This document shows, one piece after another, positions 49,689 through 58,604 of a stretch of DNA of 64,000 nt. The notes under the pieces were generated by a model. It made no database searches, was not told the origin of the DNA, and saw only the letters and a list, made by a program, of their open reading frames with translations. Numbering within the stretch: position 1 is the stretch's first letter; the number at the start of each line of letters is the position of its first letter. Source of the stretch: Curtobacterium guangdongense (GTDB lineage: Bacteria; Actinomycetota; Actinomycetes; Actinomycetales; Microbacteriaceae). Location of the stretch: the NCBI RefSeq assembly GCF_049341845.1, contig NZ_JBMPIT010000008.1, positions 1 to 64,000 of the forward strand. Reading direction: 5' to 3'. Both the position numbers and the translations under genes were made by a program.

Positions 49689-50788
49689 TCGCCCTCTTGA
49701 TCGCCGGCGCCGTGTCGCTGGTGTTCACACTGCTGCTCACGCCCTTGTTCATCAAGCTGTTCCACCGTCTCGGCTGGGGACAGTTCATCCGCGACGATGG
49801 GCCGCAGTCGCACCACACCAAGCGCGGCACCGCGACGATGGGCGGCATCGTCCTGATCCTCGGCACGGTGCTCGGGTACTTCGTCGGTCACCTGATCGGG
49901 CGGGACTCGATCACGCTGTCCGGCGTGCTCGTGCTGTTCCTGATGGTCGGGCTCGGGCTCGTCGGCTTCGTCGACGACTTCCTCAAGGTCCGGCGCCAGC
50001 GCAGTCTCGGTCTCGGCGGATGGGCGAAGATCCTCGGCCAGGTCATCGTCGGCGTCATCTTCGCCACGATCGCGCTCGTCGTCCCGAGCGGGAACGGCAA
50101 GCCGCCGGCATCGACGATGGTGTCCGCGATCCGCGACATCCCGTGGCTCGACTTCATGGCGCTCGGGACGGTCATCGGCACGATCCTGTTCCTGGCGTGG
50201 ATCGTCTTCCTGACGGTCGCGACGTCGAACGGCGTGAACGTGGCCGACGGCCTGGACGGGCTCGCGACCGGATCGAGCATCCTCGCGATCGGGTCCTACG
50301 TCATCATCTCGTTCTGGCAGTCCAACCAGATGTGCGGCGGTGCGCGGCTCGACGCGAGCACGGAGCACGCCTGTTACACGGTGGCGAACCCGCTCGACCT
50401 CGCGGTCGTGGCGGCCGCGGTCTGCGGCGGCCTGATCGGGTTCCTCTGGTACAACACGTCCCCCGCGCAGATCTTCCTCGGCGACACCGGCTCGCTCGGC
50501 CTCGGTGGCGCGCTGGCCGGTCTCGCGATCCTCAGCCGCACCGAGCTCCTGCTCATCCTGATCGGCGGCCTGTTCTTCATCGTCACCGGCTCGGTCATCC
50601 TGCAGCGGGCGTACTTCAAGATCACGGGCGGCAAGCGCATCTTCCGGATGAGTCCGCTCCACCACCACTTCGAGCTCAAGGGCTGGGCGGAGGTGACGGT
50701 CGTCGTGCGGTTCTGGATCATCGCCGGACTCTGCGTCGCGGCCGGCATCGGCCTCTTCTACCTGGAATGGATCGCGCGCGTTGGCTGA
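49685..50788 (+). CDS. mraY: Phospho-N-acetylmuramoyl-pentapeptide transferase
   Basis: A 367-residue polytopic enzyme making lipid I from UDP-MurNAc-pentapeptide and undecaprenyl phosphate. About ten helices are visible. Conserved loops: HHTKRGTATMGG, GFVDDFLKV (catalytic Asp pair), NGVNVADGLDGLATG, FLGDTGSLGLGG and the RMSPLHHHFELKGW metal/HHH loop. The ATG is embedded in the murF stop (ATGA) and its 3' end overlaps the murD start by 8 nt. Confidence 0.97.
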   Translation: MIALLIAGAVSLVFTLLLTPLFIKLFHRLGWGQFIRDDGPQSHHTKRGTATMGGIVLILGTVLGYFVGHLIGRDSITLSGVLVLFLMVGLGLVGFVDDFLKVRRQRSLGLGGWAKILGQVIVGVIFATIALVVPSGNGKPPASTMVSAIRDIPWLDFMALGTVIGTILFLAWIVFLTVATSNGVNVADGLDGLATGSSILAIGSYVIISFWQSNQMCGGARLDASTEHACYTVANPLDLAVVAAAVCGGLIGFLWYNTSPAQIFLGDTGSLGLGGALAGLAILSRTELLLILIGGLFFIVTGSVILQRAYFKITGGKRIFRMSPLHHHFELKGWAEVTVVVRFWIIAGLCVAAGIGLFYLEWIARVG

Positions 50789-52304
50789 CCGTCTGGATGG
50801 TCTCGACAGCTGGTACTCGGAGGGCTGGAAGGGCCTCGACGTCGCCGTGCTCGGCCTCGGCGCGACCGGCTTCTCGGTCGCGGACACGCTCGTCGAGCTC
50901 GGCAGCACCGTCACGGTGTACTCCACGGACGCGCCGTCGGACAGCGTCGAGCTCCTCGCGGTGATCGGGGCCCGCTTCGTGCAGACGCCGCTCGACGTGG
51001 TGCCCGCAGCGCTGCAGGAGCAGGCACCGGACCTCGTCGTGGTCTCGCCGGGCCTGCCGCCGCACAACCCGACCGTGCGGTGGGCGGTGGAGCACAGCAG
51101 CGTCTGGGGCGACATCGAGCTCGCCTGGCGCGTACGCGACAAGGTCGTCCGCGGCCCGGTCGCCGCGCCGTGGGTGACGATCACCGGGACCAACGGCAAG
51201 ACCACCACGACGCAGCTCACCACCGCGATGTACGAGGCCGAAGGACTGCGCGCGGTCGCCTGCGGCAACATCGGCGTGCCCGTGCTCGACGTCGTGCGCG
51301 ACCCGGACGGCTTCGACGTCCTGGTGGTCGAGCTCTCCAGCCACCAGCTGCACTACATGGCCGACTCCGGCGACGGCGCGGTGCTGCCGCTCGCGTCGGC
51401 GTGCCTGAACATCGCCGACGACCACCTCGAGTGGCACGGGTCCGCCGCGGCCTACCGCGCCGCGAAGGCGAAGGTCTACGAGCGGACCGTCTTGGCGTGC
51501 GTGTACAACGTCACCGACGAGGTGACCCGCGCGATGGTCGAGGACGCCGACGTCGTGGAGGGCTGCCGTGCCGTGGGCTTCACTCCTGGCATCCCCGCAC
51601 CCGGCGAGGTCGGGGTCGTCGAGGACGTGCTCTGCGACCGGGCCTTCACCGAGGACCGGCAGAAGAGCGCGCTCGAGCTGGCCACGCACGCCGACCTCGA
51701 GCAGGCCGGGCTCGCGAGCCCGCACATGACGATGAACGTCCTGGCCGCCGCTGCCCTGGCCCGTGCCGGTTCCGTCCGCCCGAGCTCGATCCAGAGCGCG
51801 GTGCAGGCCTTCCGCGCCGACCACCACCGCACCGAGCTCGTGGCGACGGCCGACGGCATCGCCTGGGTCGACGACTCGAAGGCCACGAACCCGCACGCCG
51901 CGACCGCGTCGCTGTCGTCGTTCGAGTCCGTGGTCTGGGTCGTCGGCGGCCTGTTCAAGGGCGTCGACATCGACGGGCTGGTCGAGCGCTTCGGCCCCAC
52001 CGCACGCGGCGTCGTCGTGATCGGGACCGACCGAGGCCCCGTGCTCGAGGCATTCGCGCGACACGCGCCGTCGGTGCCCGTCCTGCAGGTCGAAGCATCG
52101 GACACTGATCAGGTCATGCCCGAGGCGGTCCGGCATGCCGCGTCGGTCGCGAGACCGGGCGACACGGTCCTCCTCGCCCCGGCTGCAGCGTCGTTCGACC
52201 AGTTCGGCTCCTACGCGGACCGAGGCGAGCGCTTCGCGGCGGCGGTCCACGAGCACCTGGGAGGAAACGCCGATGGCGACGACGGATCTTCCGAACGGCC
52301 GTAG
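50781..52304 (+). CDS. murD: UDP-N-acetylmuramoyl-L-alanine-D-glutamate ligase
   Basis: A 507-residue Mur ligase adding D-Glu. DVAVLGLGATGFSVADTLVELG is the Rossmann N-domain, WVTITGTNGKTTTTQL the P-loop, LNIADDHLEWHGSAAAYRAAKAKVY the Lys-carbamate region and WVDDSKATNPHAATASL the C-domain. The TTG at 50781 is the start nearest the conserved N-terminus; it overlaps mraY by 8 nt. The 3' end overlaps the ftsW start by 32 nt, an unusually long overlap in this cluster. Confidence 0.95.
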   Translation: MADRLDGLDSWYSEGWKGLDVAVLGLGATGFSVADTLVELGSTVTVYSTDAPSDSVELLAVIGARFVQTPLDVVPAALQEQAPDLVVVSPGLPPHNPTVRWAVEHSSVWGDIELAWRVRDKVVRGPVAAPWVTITGTNGKTTTTQLTTAMYEAEGLRAVACGNIGVPVLDVVRDPDGFDVLVVELSSHQLHYMADSGDGAVLPLASACLNIADDHLEWHGSAAAYRAAKAKVYERTVLACVYNVTDEVTRAMVEDADVVEGCRAVGFTPGIPAPGEVGVVEDVLCDRAFTEDRQKSALELATHADLEQAGLASPHMTMNVLAAAALARAGSVRPSSIQSAVQAFRADHHRTELVATADGIAWVDDSKATNPHAATASLSSFESVVWVVGGLFKGVDIDGLVERFGPTARGVVVIGTDRGPVLEAFARHAPSVPVLQVEASDTDQVMPEAVRHAASVARPGDTVLLAPAAASFDQFGSYADRGERFAAAVHEHLGGNADGDDGSSERP

Positions 52305-53532
52305 CGGCCGCGTGACCACGTCCACCCAGAACGCCGCACGTCGCACGAACGGCGCGGTCGTCGCCGTCAAGAACGTCTTCGTCGCCGAGTCCAGCTCGTT
52401 CTACACGATCCTCGGTGTCACCCTGTTCCTCGTCGTCTTCGGCGTCGTGATGGTGCTGTCCTCGTCGAGCGTCGAGCAGTACAAGGAGACGCACGACTTC
52501 TTCGGCGCCTTCACCAGGCAGGGCATGTACGCGATCATCGGTGTTCCGCTCATGCTCATCGCGAGCCGCATCCCGACGGCGTTCTGGCGGCGGTACTCGC
52601 GCTGGGTGATCGTGCTCGGGCTCATCGTGCAGGCCGCGGTCGTCCTCACGCCGCTCGGCTACTCGATCCAGGGCAACCGGAACTGGATCAAGCTCGGCTC
52701 CTTCACCGCGCAGCCGTCCGAGATCCTGAAGCTCGCACTCGTGCTCGGCATCGGCACGATCATCTACCAGAAGCGGAACCGCCTGGACGAGTGGAAGCAG
52801 ATCCTGCCGCCCATCGCCCTCGTCGTGGCCGGCGCGATCGGCCTGGTGCTGTTCGGCGGAGACCAGGGAACGGCGATGGTCATGATGATCCTGGTCTTCG
52901 GCGCGATGTTCGTCGGTGGGGTCCGCCTCCGCCACCTCGGGATCGGTGTCGGCGCGATCCTCGTCCTCCTGCCGTTCGTCACCATGGCGTCGAGTTCCCG
53001 GTCGTCCCGCATCAGCGCGTGGCTCTCCGGCTGCACCGACACCAGCCAGTACCAGGACCTCTGCTGGCAGCCGGTCCACGGCATGTGGGCACTGGCCTCC
53101 GGTGGGGTGTTCGGCGTCGGGCTCGGCAACTCCAAGGCGAAGTGGTCCTGGCTGCCGGAGGCCGACAACGACTACATCTTCGCGATCATCGGTGAGGAGC
53201 TCGGCCTCATCGGCGCCGTCGTGGTGCTCGCCCTCTTCGTGGTGCTCGCCATCAGCATGGTCCGCATCATCCGCGTGTCCGACGACGCCTTCGTCCGGAC
53301 GGTCACCGGCGGTGTGCTCGCCTGGATCATCGGGCAGGCACTCGTCAACATCGGCGTCGTCCTCGGGCTGCTGCCCGTGCTCGGCGTGCCGTTGCCGCTC
53401 ATCTCCGCCGGTGGATCCGCGCTCATCATGACCCTGGTCGCGATCGGCGTCGTGCTGTCCTTCGCCCGCGAACTCCCCGGGAAGCACGGTCTGCCCCGGA
53501 CGAACGACCTTCGGAACGGATCCCTCCGGTGA
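52273..53532 (+). CDS. ftsW: Peptidoglycan polymerase FtsW (SEDS family)
   Basis: A 419-residue SEDS glycosyltransferase with about ten transmembrane helices. Family motifs: GNRNWIKLGSFTAQPSEILKLAL (catalytic Asp region lies downstream in the large loop), GDQGTAMVMMILVFGAMF, GVGLGNSKAKWSWLPEADNDYIFAIIGEELGLIG and GLLPVLGVPLPLISAGGSALI. It polymerises lipid II at the septum with FtsI. GGGAGGA lies about 9 nt before ATG 52273, inside murD; the stop overlaps the murG GTG. Confidence 0.96.
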   Translation: MATTDLPNGRSGRVTTSTQNAARRTNGAVVAVKNVFVAESSSFYTILGVTLFLVVFGVVMVLSSSSVEQYKETHDFFGAFTRQGMYAIIGVPLMLIASRIPTAFWRRYSRWVIVLGLIVQAAVVLTPLGYSIQGNRNWIKLGSFTAQPSEILKLALVLGIGTIIYQKRNRLDEWKQILPPIALVVAGAIGLVLFGGDQGTAMVMMILVFGAMFVGGVRLRHLGIGVGAILVLLPFVTMASSSRSSRISAWLSGCTDTSQYQDLCWQPVHGMWALASGGVFGVGLGNSKAKWSWLPEADNDYIFAIIGEELGLIGAVVVLALFVVLAISMVRIIRVSDDAFVRTVTGGVLAWIIGQALVNIGVVLGLLPVLGVPLPLISAGGSALIMTLVAIGVVLSFARELPGKHGLPRTNDLRNGSLR

Positions 53533-54668
53533 GCACCTACCTCTTCGCCGGCGGCGGCACCGCCGGACACGTCAACCCCCTGCTCGCGGTCGCGGACCGG
53601 CTGACCGAGCGTTCCCCGGAGGACTCCGTCATCGTGCTCGGCACCGCGGAGGGACTCGAGTCGCGACTCGTCCCGATGCGCGGCTACGAGCTGCTGACCA
53701 TCCCGCGGCTGCCCTTCCCGCGGAAGCCGAACGCCGCGGCGCTGCGGTTCCCGACGGCGTTCTGGGCGGCGGTCAAGCGCACCGAGCAGATCATCCGCGA
53801 GCGAGAGGTCGACGTGGTCCTCGGCGTCGGCGGCTACGCGTCCGCACCGGCGTACATCGCCGCGAAGCGGACCGGCACGCCGATCGTCGTGCACGAGCAG
53901 AACGCCAAGCCCGGGCTGGCGAACCGGCTCGCCGCCTTCCTGACCAAGTACGTCGGCGTGACGTTCTCGAACACCCGCCTCCGGAACTCGCGCGTCGTCG
54001 GCATGCCGCTGCGGCGCGAGATCGAGTCGCTCGACCGCCGGGCGAGCCGTGCGGAGGGCCTGGCCGAGTTCGGCCTCGACCCCGCACGACCGGTGCTGCT
54101 CGTCACCGGCGGGTCGTCCGGCGCCCGGAGCATCAACCGCACGATCAACCGTACCGCCGCGACGATCGTCGGTGCCGGCTGGCAGGTCCTGCACGTCGTC
54201 GGCGGCAAGTCGGACATCGGTCCGAGCGAACTCGACGGGTACACGGTCCTGCCGTACTGCGACCGGATGGACCTGGCGTACGCCGCGTCCGACTTCGTGG
54301 TCTCGCGCTCCGGCGCCGGCATGGTCTGCGAGCTCACGGCCGTCGGGCTGCCGAGCGTCCTGGTGCCGTACCCTGTCGGCAACGGCGAGCAGCGGCACAA
54401 CGCCCGCGACGTCGTCGGCGCCGGGGGAGCGGTGCTCGTCGCGGACGAGGAATTCGACCAGGACTGGGTGACGTTCCAGCTGCTGAGCATCCTGCAGGAC
54501 CGCTCCCGCATCGCGAACATGGCGGTGCAGGCCGGCAGCGTCGGCCACCGCGACGGCGCGGACCGGATGACCGACCTCGCCCTCGACGCAGCGCGAGCGA
54601 GCAGCAGGAGCGCCAGCAGCACGAACGCGAGCAGCACGGACACCGGCAGCACCACGGAGGAACCATGA
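53529..54668 (+). CDS. murG: Lipid II synthase (GlcNAc transferase) MurG
   Basis: A 379-residue GT-B enzyme that adds GlcNAc to lipid I. FAGGGTAGHVNPLLAVADRL is the N-terminal G loop, GVGGYASAPAYIAAKRTGTPIVVHEQNAKPGLANR and VTGGSSGARSIN follow. The donor site is FVVSRSGAGMVCELTAVGLPSVLVPYPVGNGEQRHNA. A Ser/Ala/Thr-rich tail of about 30 residues is appended (SSRSASSTNASSTDTGS), absent from the core family. The GTG overlaps the ftsW stop; the stop overlaps murC. Confidence 0.96.
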   Translation: MSTYLFAGGGTAGHVNPLLAVADRLTERSPEDSVIVLGTAEGLESRLVPMRGYELLTIPRLPFPRKPNAAALRFPTAFWAAVKRTEQIIREREVDVVLGVGGYASAPAYIAAKRTGTPIVVHEQNAKPGLANRLAAFLTKYVGVTFSNTRLRNSRVVGMPLRREIESLDRRASRAEGLAEFGLDPARPVLLVTGGSSGARSINRTINRTAATIVGAGWQVLHVVGGKSDIGPSELDGYTVLPYCDRMDLAYAASDFVVSRSGAGMVCELTAVGLPSVLVPYPVGNGEQRHNARDVVGAGGAVLVADEEFDQDWVTFQLLSILQDRSRIANMAVQAGSVGHRDGADRMTDLALDAARASSRSASSTNASSTDTGSTTEEP

Positions 54669-56068
54669 CCATCAAGCCGGACCTGACCCAGCCGATCCCG
54701 GACGACCTCGGCACGGTCCACTTCGTCGGCATCGGCGGCTCCGGCATGAGCGGCATCGCCCGGATGTTCCTGGCAGCAGGACACACCGTCACGGGCAGCG
54801 ACTCCCGCGAGACCGCGACGACCGGTCGGATGCGCGAGCTCGGTGCCGACGTCCGCATCGGGCACGACGCCGCGAACGTCGGCGATGCCGACACGATCGT
54901 CGTGACGAGTGCGCTCTGGCCGGACAACCCCGAGCTCCTCGAGGCGCAGCGCCGCGGACTGCCGGTGCTGCACCGCTCCCAGGCACTCGCCGCGTTGATC
55001 GCCGAGCACCGGCTGGTCGCCGTCGCCGGGGCACACGGCAAGACCACCTCGACGGGCATGATCGTCACCGCGATGGTCGAGCTCGGCCTGGACCCGAGCT
55101 TCGTCAACGGCGGCGTGATCCAGTCCCTCGGCACCAGCTCGGCCCCCGGTTCGAGCGACCTGTTCGTGGTCGAGGCCGACGAGTCCGACGGCTCCTTCCT
55201 GCTCTACGACGTCGCCGTCGCGCTCATCACGAACGTCGACGCCGACCACCTCGACCACTACGGCAGCGAGGACGCCTTCATCGACGCCTTCGTCGAGTTC
55301 GCGGCGAAGGCGAGCGAGACCGTGGTCGTGTCGAGCGACGACGCCGGCGCGAAGCGCGTGACCGATGGTGTCCGCTCCCGACCGGACGCCCCGGCGATCA
55401 CCACGTTCGGCGAGGCCGCCGACGCCGACGTCCGCATCGAGCGCATCGTCGAGTCAGCCGGCGTCGAGGTCGACTTCCGGGCGGCGGGCGAGTCCCACCA
55501 CCTGACCCTCCGCGTCCCCGGCCGGCACAACGCCATCAACGCCGTCGGCGCCTTCGCGGTGCTCACCGGCCTCGGCGTCGCCCCCGCCGACGCGATCCGC
55601 GGCATCGAGGCCTTCGGTGGTACCGAGCGTCGCTTCGAGCTGCACGGCGTCGAGCGCGGCGTCTCGGTCTACGACGACTACGCCCACCACCCGACCGAGG
55701 TCGCCGCGGCGCTCAAGGCGGCGAGGAACGTCGTCGGCGACGGCCGGATCATCGCGATCCACCAGCCGCACCTGTACTCGCGCACCCAGCTGATGGCCGG
55801 TGACTTCGCGAAGGTCTACGAGGAACTCGCGGACCACACCGTCGTGCTCGACGTCTACGGCGCGCGGGAGGACCCGGTCCCCGGCGTCACCGGCGCACTC
55901 GTCCAGGAGCGCTTCGCCGACCAGTCCCGCGTCGAGTTCCTGCCCGACTGGGCAGAGGCGTCCGCGCGCGCGGCGGCGGTCGCCCGTGACGGCGACATCA
56001 TCATGACGCTCAGCTGCGGCGACGTGTACCGCATCATCCCGCAGGTCCTCGAGGCGCTGTCGCGGTGA
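54665..56068 (+). CDS. murC: UDP-N-acetylmuramate-L-alanine ligase
   Basis: A 467-residue Mur ligase adding L-Ala. VHFVGIGGSGMSGIARMFLAAGHTVTGSD is the N-domain, AVAGAHGKTTSTGMI the P-loop, VVEADESDGSFLLY, NVDADHLDHYGS and VYDDYAHHPTEVAAAL are characteristic of MurC. The ATG lies in the murG stop, and the stop overlaps the ftsQ GTG. It is not fused to Ddl. Confidence 0.97.
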   Translation: MTIKPDLTQPIPDDLGTVHFVGIGGSGMSGIARMFLAAGHTVTGSDSRETATTGRMRELGADVRIGHDAANVGDADTIVVTSALWPDNPELLEAQRRGLPVLHRSQALAALIAEHRLVAVAGAHGKTTSTGMIVTAMVELGLDPSFVNGGVIQSLGTSSAPGSSDLFVVEADESDGSFLLYDVAVALITNVDADHLDHYGSEDAFIDAFVEFAAKASETVVVSSDDAGAKRVTDGVRSRPDAPAITTFGEAADADVRIERIVESAGVEVDFRAAGESHHLTLRVPGRHNAINAVGAFAVLTGLGVAPADAIRGIEAFGGTERRFELHGVERGVSVYDDYAHHPTEVAAALKAARNVVGDGRIIAIHQPHLYSRTQLMAGDFAKVYEELADHTVVLDVYGAREDPVPGVTGALVQERFADQSRVEFLPDWAEASARAAAVARDGDIIMTLSCGDVYRIIPQVLEALSR

Positions 56069-57273
56069 AGCGACCAGAGGGCTTCGACGAGGGTCCGGCC
56101 CAGCCGGAGGCCCCGGTCGAGCACGACCGCGCACCGCGTGAGCGACGGGTACCGCGCCTCCCGCGGCTGCCCGTCCGCCGTGGTGCCGGCACCGATCAGG
56201 AGGCCCGGCCCACCCCCGCAACGTCGGATCCCGCACCGACGGACCCGGCTCCGGCGACCACCGGACTCCGCGCATCGCACCCCGTTGCGGACGTCGCGCC
56301 CCGACGCGACGGGGCGCGACGTCCGCAGGAGGGCGCGACGTCGGACGCCGGCGCGCTCGGCGAGCACGAGCACGAGCGCGAGCACGGCGATCGTGAGCAC
56401 GTCGCGACCGTGACGGACGTGGTCGACGCGACCACTGCCTCCCGTCCGGAGCACGCCGAGGAGACGCCCATCGGCGCCCGCGTCCGCGCCGCGGAGACCG
56501 CGCGCGAAGCACGCGTCGCCCGCAAGCGCCGGAAGCTCCTCGAACGAGCCGAGGTCCGTCGATTCACCCGCCGCTCGCGCCACCGTCGCGTCGCGTGGGC
56601 CACGGCGGGGGGTGTGGTCGTCGTCCTCGGCGTCTCCATCCTCGTCGCCGTGTACTCGCCGCTGATGGCCCTGCGGACGATCGAGATCAAGGGCACCAGC
56701 CGTGTCGACGACGCGGCGCTCCGCCAGGCCCTGTCCGAGCAGATCGGCACGCCGCTCGCCCGGCTCGACTTCGGTGCGATCAAGAAGGACATCGCGGGCT
56801 TCCCGCTCATCGAGAGCTACGTCACCGAGGAGGAGCCGCCGAACACGCTCGTCGTCACCGTGACCGAGCGCTCCCCGGTCGTCGCCGTGAAGACCGGCGA
56901 CTCGTTCTCGCTCGTCGACCCCGCCGGCATCGTCGTGCAGTCCTCGCCGACGCAGCCGGACACGATGCCCCTGGCGGACATCGGTTCCGCGAAGCTCGGG
57001 TCGAGCGTGTTCCGCACCATGACCGAGGTCGTCCTCGCGCTGCCGTCCACGGTCCGCTCGCAGGTGTCCGGGGTCTCGGCCACCACGGCGGACGACGTCA
57101 CGCTGACCATGAAGGACGGCTCCCGGGTCGTGTGGGGGAGCCCGGACGAGTCCGACGCCAAGGCCGCACTGCTCGACGCCCTCGTGAAGGACCACGCGAC
57201 GCGCGACCCGAGCACCGCGGTCGAGTACGACGTCTCCGCACCGGACAACGGCATCATCCGCGCCCAGTCGTAG
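56065..57273 (+). CDS. ftsQ: Division protein FtsQ/DivIB with long disordered N-terminus
   Basis: A 402-residue bitopic protein. Residues 1 to about 170 are a charged, Pro/Arg/Glu-rich cytoplasmic region, much longer than usual. A transmembrane helix (VAWATAGGVVVVLGVSILVAVY) is followed by the POTRA domain (MALRTIEIKGTSRVDDAALRQALSEQIGTPLARLDF) and the FtsQ beta domain (YVTEEEPPNTLVVTVTERSPVVAV). The N-terminal linker contains a perfect 18-bp inverted repeat (56286-56327). The GTG at 56065 overlaps the murC stop. It links FtsL and other divisome proteins. Confidence 0.92.
   Translation: MKRPEGFDEGPAQPEAPVEHDRAPRERRVPRLPRLPVRRGAGTDQEARPTPATSDPAPTDPAPATTGLRASHPVADVAPRRDGARRPQEGATSDAGALGEHEHEREHGDREHVATVTDVVDATTASRPEHAEETPIGARVRAAETAREARVARKRRKLLERAEVRRFTRRSRHRRVAWATAGGVVVVLGVSILVAVYSPLMALRTIEIKGTSRVDDAALRQALSEQIGTPLARLDFGAIKKDIAGFPLIESYVTEEEPPNTLVVTVTERSPVVAVKTGDSFSLVDPAGIVVQSSPTQPDTMPLADIGSAKLGSSVFRTMTEVVLALPSTVRSQVSGVSATTADDVTLTMKDGSRVVWGSPDESDAKAALLDALVKDHATRDPSTAVEYDVSAPDNGIIRAQS
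56286..56327 (+). repeat. Perfect 18-bp inverted repeat inside the ftsQ coding region
   Basis: The arms 56286-56303 and 56310-56327 are perfectly complementary around an ACGCGA loop. They encode part of the disordered linker (VADVAPRRDGARRPQ). Perfect palindromes of this length inside coding sequence are not expected by chance. Confidence 0.85.
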
Positions 57274-57390
57274 GCTGGCCGGGGAATTGCGGGACCGCAT
57301 CTCCCGACACGCGGCGTGGCGGCACGACAGCGCAGCGAGCGCACCCGTAGCGTCGTTGCAAGCACCACACCTAGCAGCAAAGACCCTGAA

Positions 57391-57408
57391 CTTCAAGTAG
57401 AGGTTGAG
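57391..57408 (-). promoter_or_regulatory. Putative MerR/FtsR operator before ftsZ (CTCAACC-N5-TTGAAG on the minus strand)
   Basis: Read on the minus strand this is CTCAACCTCTACTTGAAG, identical to the site at 25203 in all outer positions. It lies 24 bp before the ftsZ GTG. An overlapping RNA hairpin GGTTGA-GGGT-TCAACC (57402-57417) directly abuts the ribosome site GGAGG (57418-57422). Confidence 0.65.
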
Positions 57409-57432
57409 GGTTCAACCGGAGGCCGGACTGAC

Positions 57433-58599
57433 GTGACCACGAACCACAACTACCTCGCCGTCATCAAGGTCGTCGGTGTCGGCGGCGGCGGCGTCAACGC
57501 CGTCAACCGCATGATCGAGCTGGGCCTCCGTGGGGTCGAGTTCATCGCGATCAACACCGACGCCCAGGCCCTGCTGCTCAGCGACGCCGACGTCAAGCTC
57601 GACGTCGGTCGCGAGATCACCCGCGGCCTCGGCGCCGGCGCGGACCCCGAGGTCGGCCGTCGTGCCGCCGAGGACCACGCCGAGGAGATCGAAGAGGCCC
57701 TCGCGGGTGCCGACATGGTGTTCGTGACCGCCGGCGAGGGTGGTGGCACCGGGACCGGTGGCGCGCCCGTCGTCGCCCGCATCGCGAAGTCGATCGGTGC
57801 GCTCACCATCGGCGTCGTCACGAAGCCGTTCAGCTTCGAGGGCAAGCGCCGGCAGTCGCAGGCCGAGAACGGTGTGGCCGGGCTCAAGGACGAGGTCGAC
57901 ACGCTCATCGTCGTGCCGAACGACCGCCTGCTCGAGATCTCCGACCGTGGCATCTCCATGGTCGAGGCGTTCGCGACCGCCGACCAGGTGCTCCTCGCCG
58001 GTGTCCAGGGCATCACCGACCTGATCACGACCCCGGGTCTGATCAACCTCGACTTCGCCGACGTCAAGAGCGTCATGCAGGGTGCCGGTTCGGCGCTCAT
58101 GGGCATCGGGTCCTCGCGGGGAGCCGACCGTGCCATCAAGGCCGCCGAGCTCGCCGTCGCGTCTCCGCTGCTCGAAGCCTCGATCGACGGTGCGCACGGC
58201 GTGCTGCTCTCGATCCAGGGCGGCTCGAACCTCGGCATCTTCGAGATCAACGACGCCGCGCGTCTCGTGCAGGAAGCCGTGCACCCCGAGGCGAACATCA
58301 TCTTCGGTGCCGTCATCGACGACACGCTCGGCGACGAGGTCCGCGTCACGGTCATCGCGGCGGGCTTCGACGGTGGCGAGCCGACGCAGCAGCTCAAGGA
58401 GCGTCGCTCGAGCTGGGTCGACCCCGAGGGCGGCTCGACCGTGCCGGTCGCCACCGGCTCGACCGGTTCCATCGAGGACTCGACCACCTCGTCGCCGTCC
58501 TGGGCGTCGCAGGAGCACGAGCCGCCGGCGCAGCGCGCTGCCGACCCGGCCTTCGACGGCGACGACGACGAGCTCGACGTCCCCGACTTCCTGAAGTAG
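57433..58599 (+). CDS. ftsZ: Cell division GTPase FtsZ
   Basis: A 388-residue tubulin homologue that forms the Z-ring. Core: YLAVIKVVGVGGGGVNAVNRMIELGLRGVEFIAINTDAQALL, the GTP signature AGEGGGTGTGGAPV, NDRLLEISDRGISMVEAF, and the T7 loop around NLDFADVKSVMQGAGSALMGIGSSRG. A variable acidic linker ends in the C-terminal peptide DELDVPDFLK that binds SepF. The GTG at 57433 matches the conserved MTTNHNYLAVIK start and has GGAGG 10 nt upstream; the longer frame runs through regulatory DNA. No ftsA is present, as usual in actinobacteria. Confidence 0.97.
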   Translation: MTTNHNYLAVIKVVGVGGGGVNAVNRMIELGLRGVEFIAINTDAQALLLSDADVKLDVGREITRGLGAGADPEVGRRAAEDHAEEIEEALAGADMVFVTAGEGGGTGTGGAPVVARIAKSIGALTIGVVTKPFSFEGKRRQSQAENGVAGLKDEVDTLIVVPNDRLLEISDRGISMVEAFATADQVLLAGVQGITDLITTPGLINLDFADVKSVMQGAGSALMGIGSSRGADRAIKAAELAVASPLLEASIDGAHGVLLSIQGGSNLGIFEINDAARLVQEAVHPEANIIFGAVIDDTLGDEVRVTVIAAGFDGGEPTQQLKERRSSWVDPEGGSTVPVATGSTGSIEDSTTSSPSWASQEHEPPAQRAADPAFDGDDDELDVPDFLK

Positions 58600-58604
58600 T
58601 CCTC

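Noticed and set aside
57316..57432. N-terminally extended FtsZ starting at 57316
   Set aside because: The extension translates regulatory DNA, and FtsZ homologues begin at the NHNYLAVIK motif; the GTG at 57433 has a nearby GGAGG.
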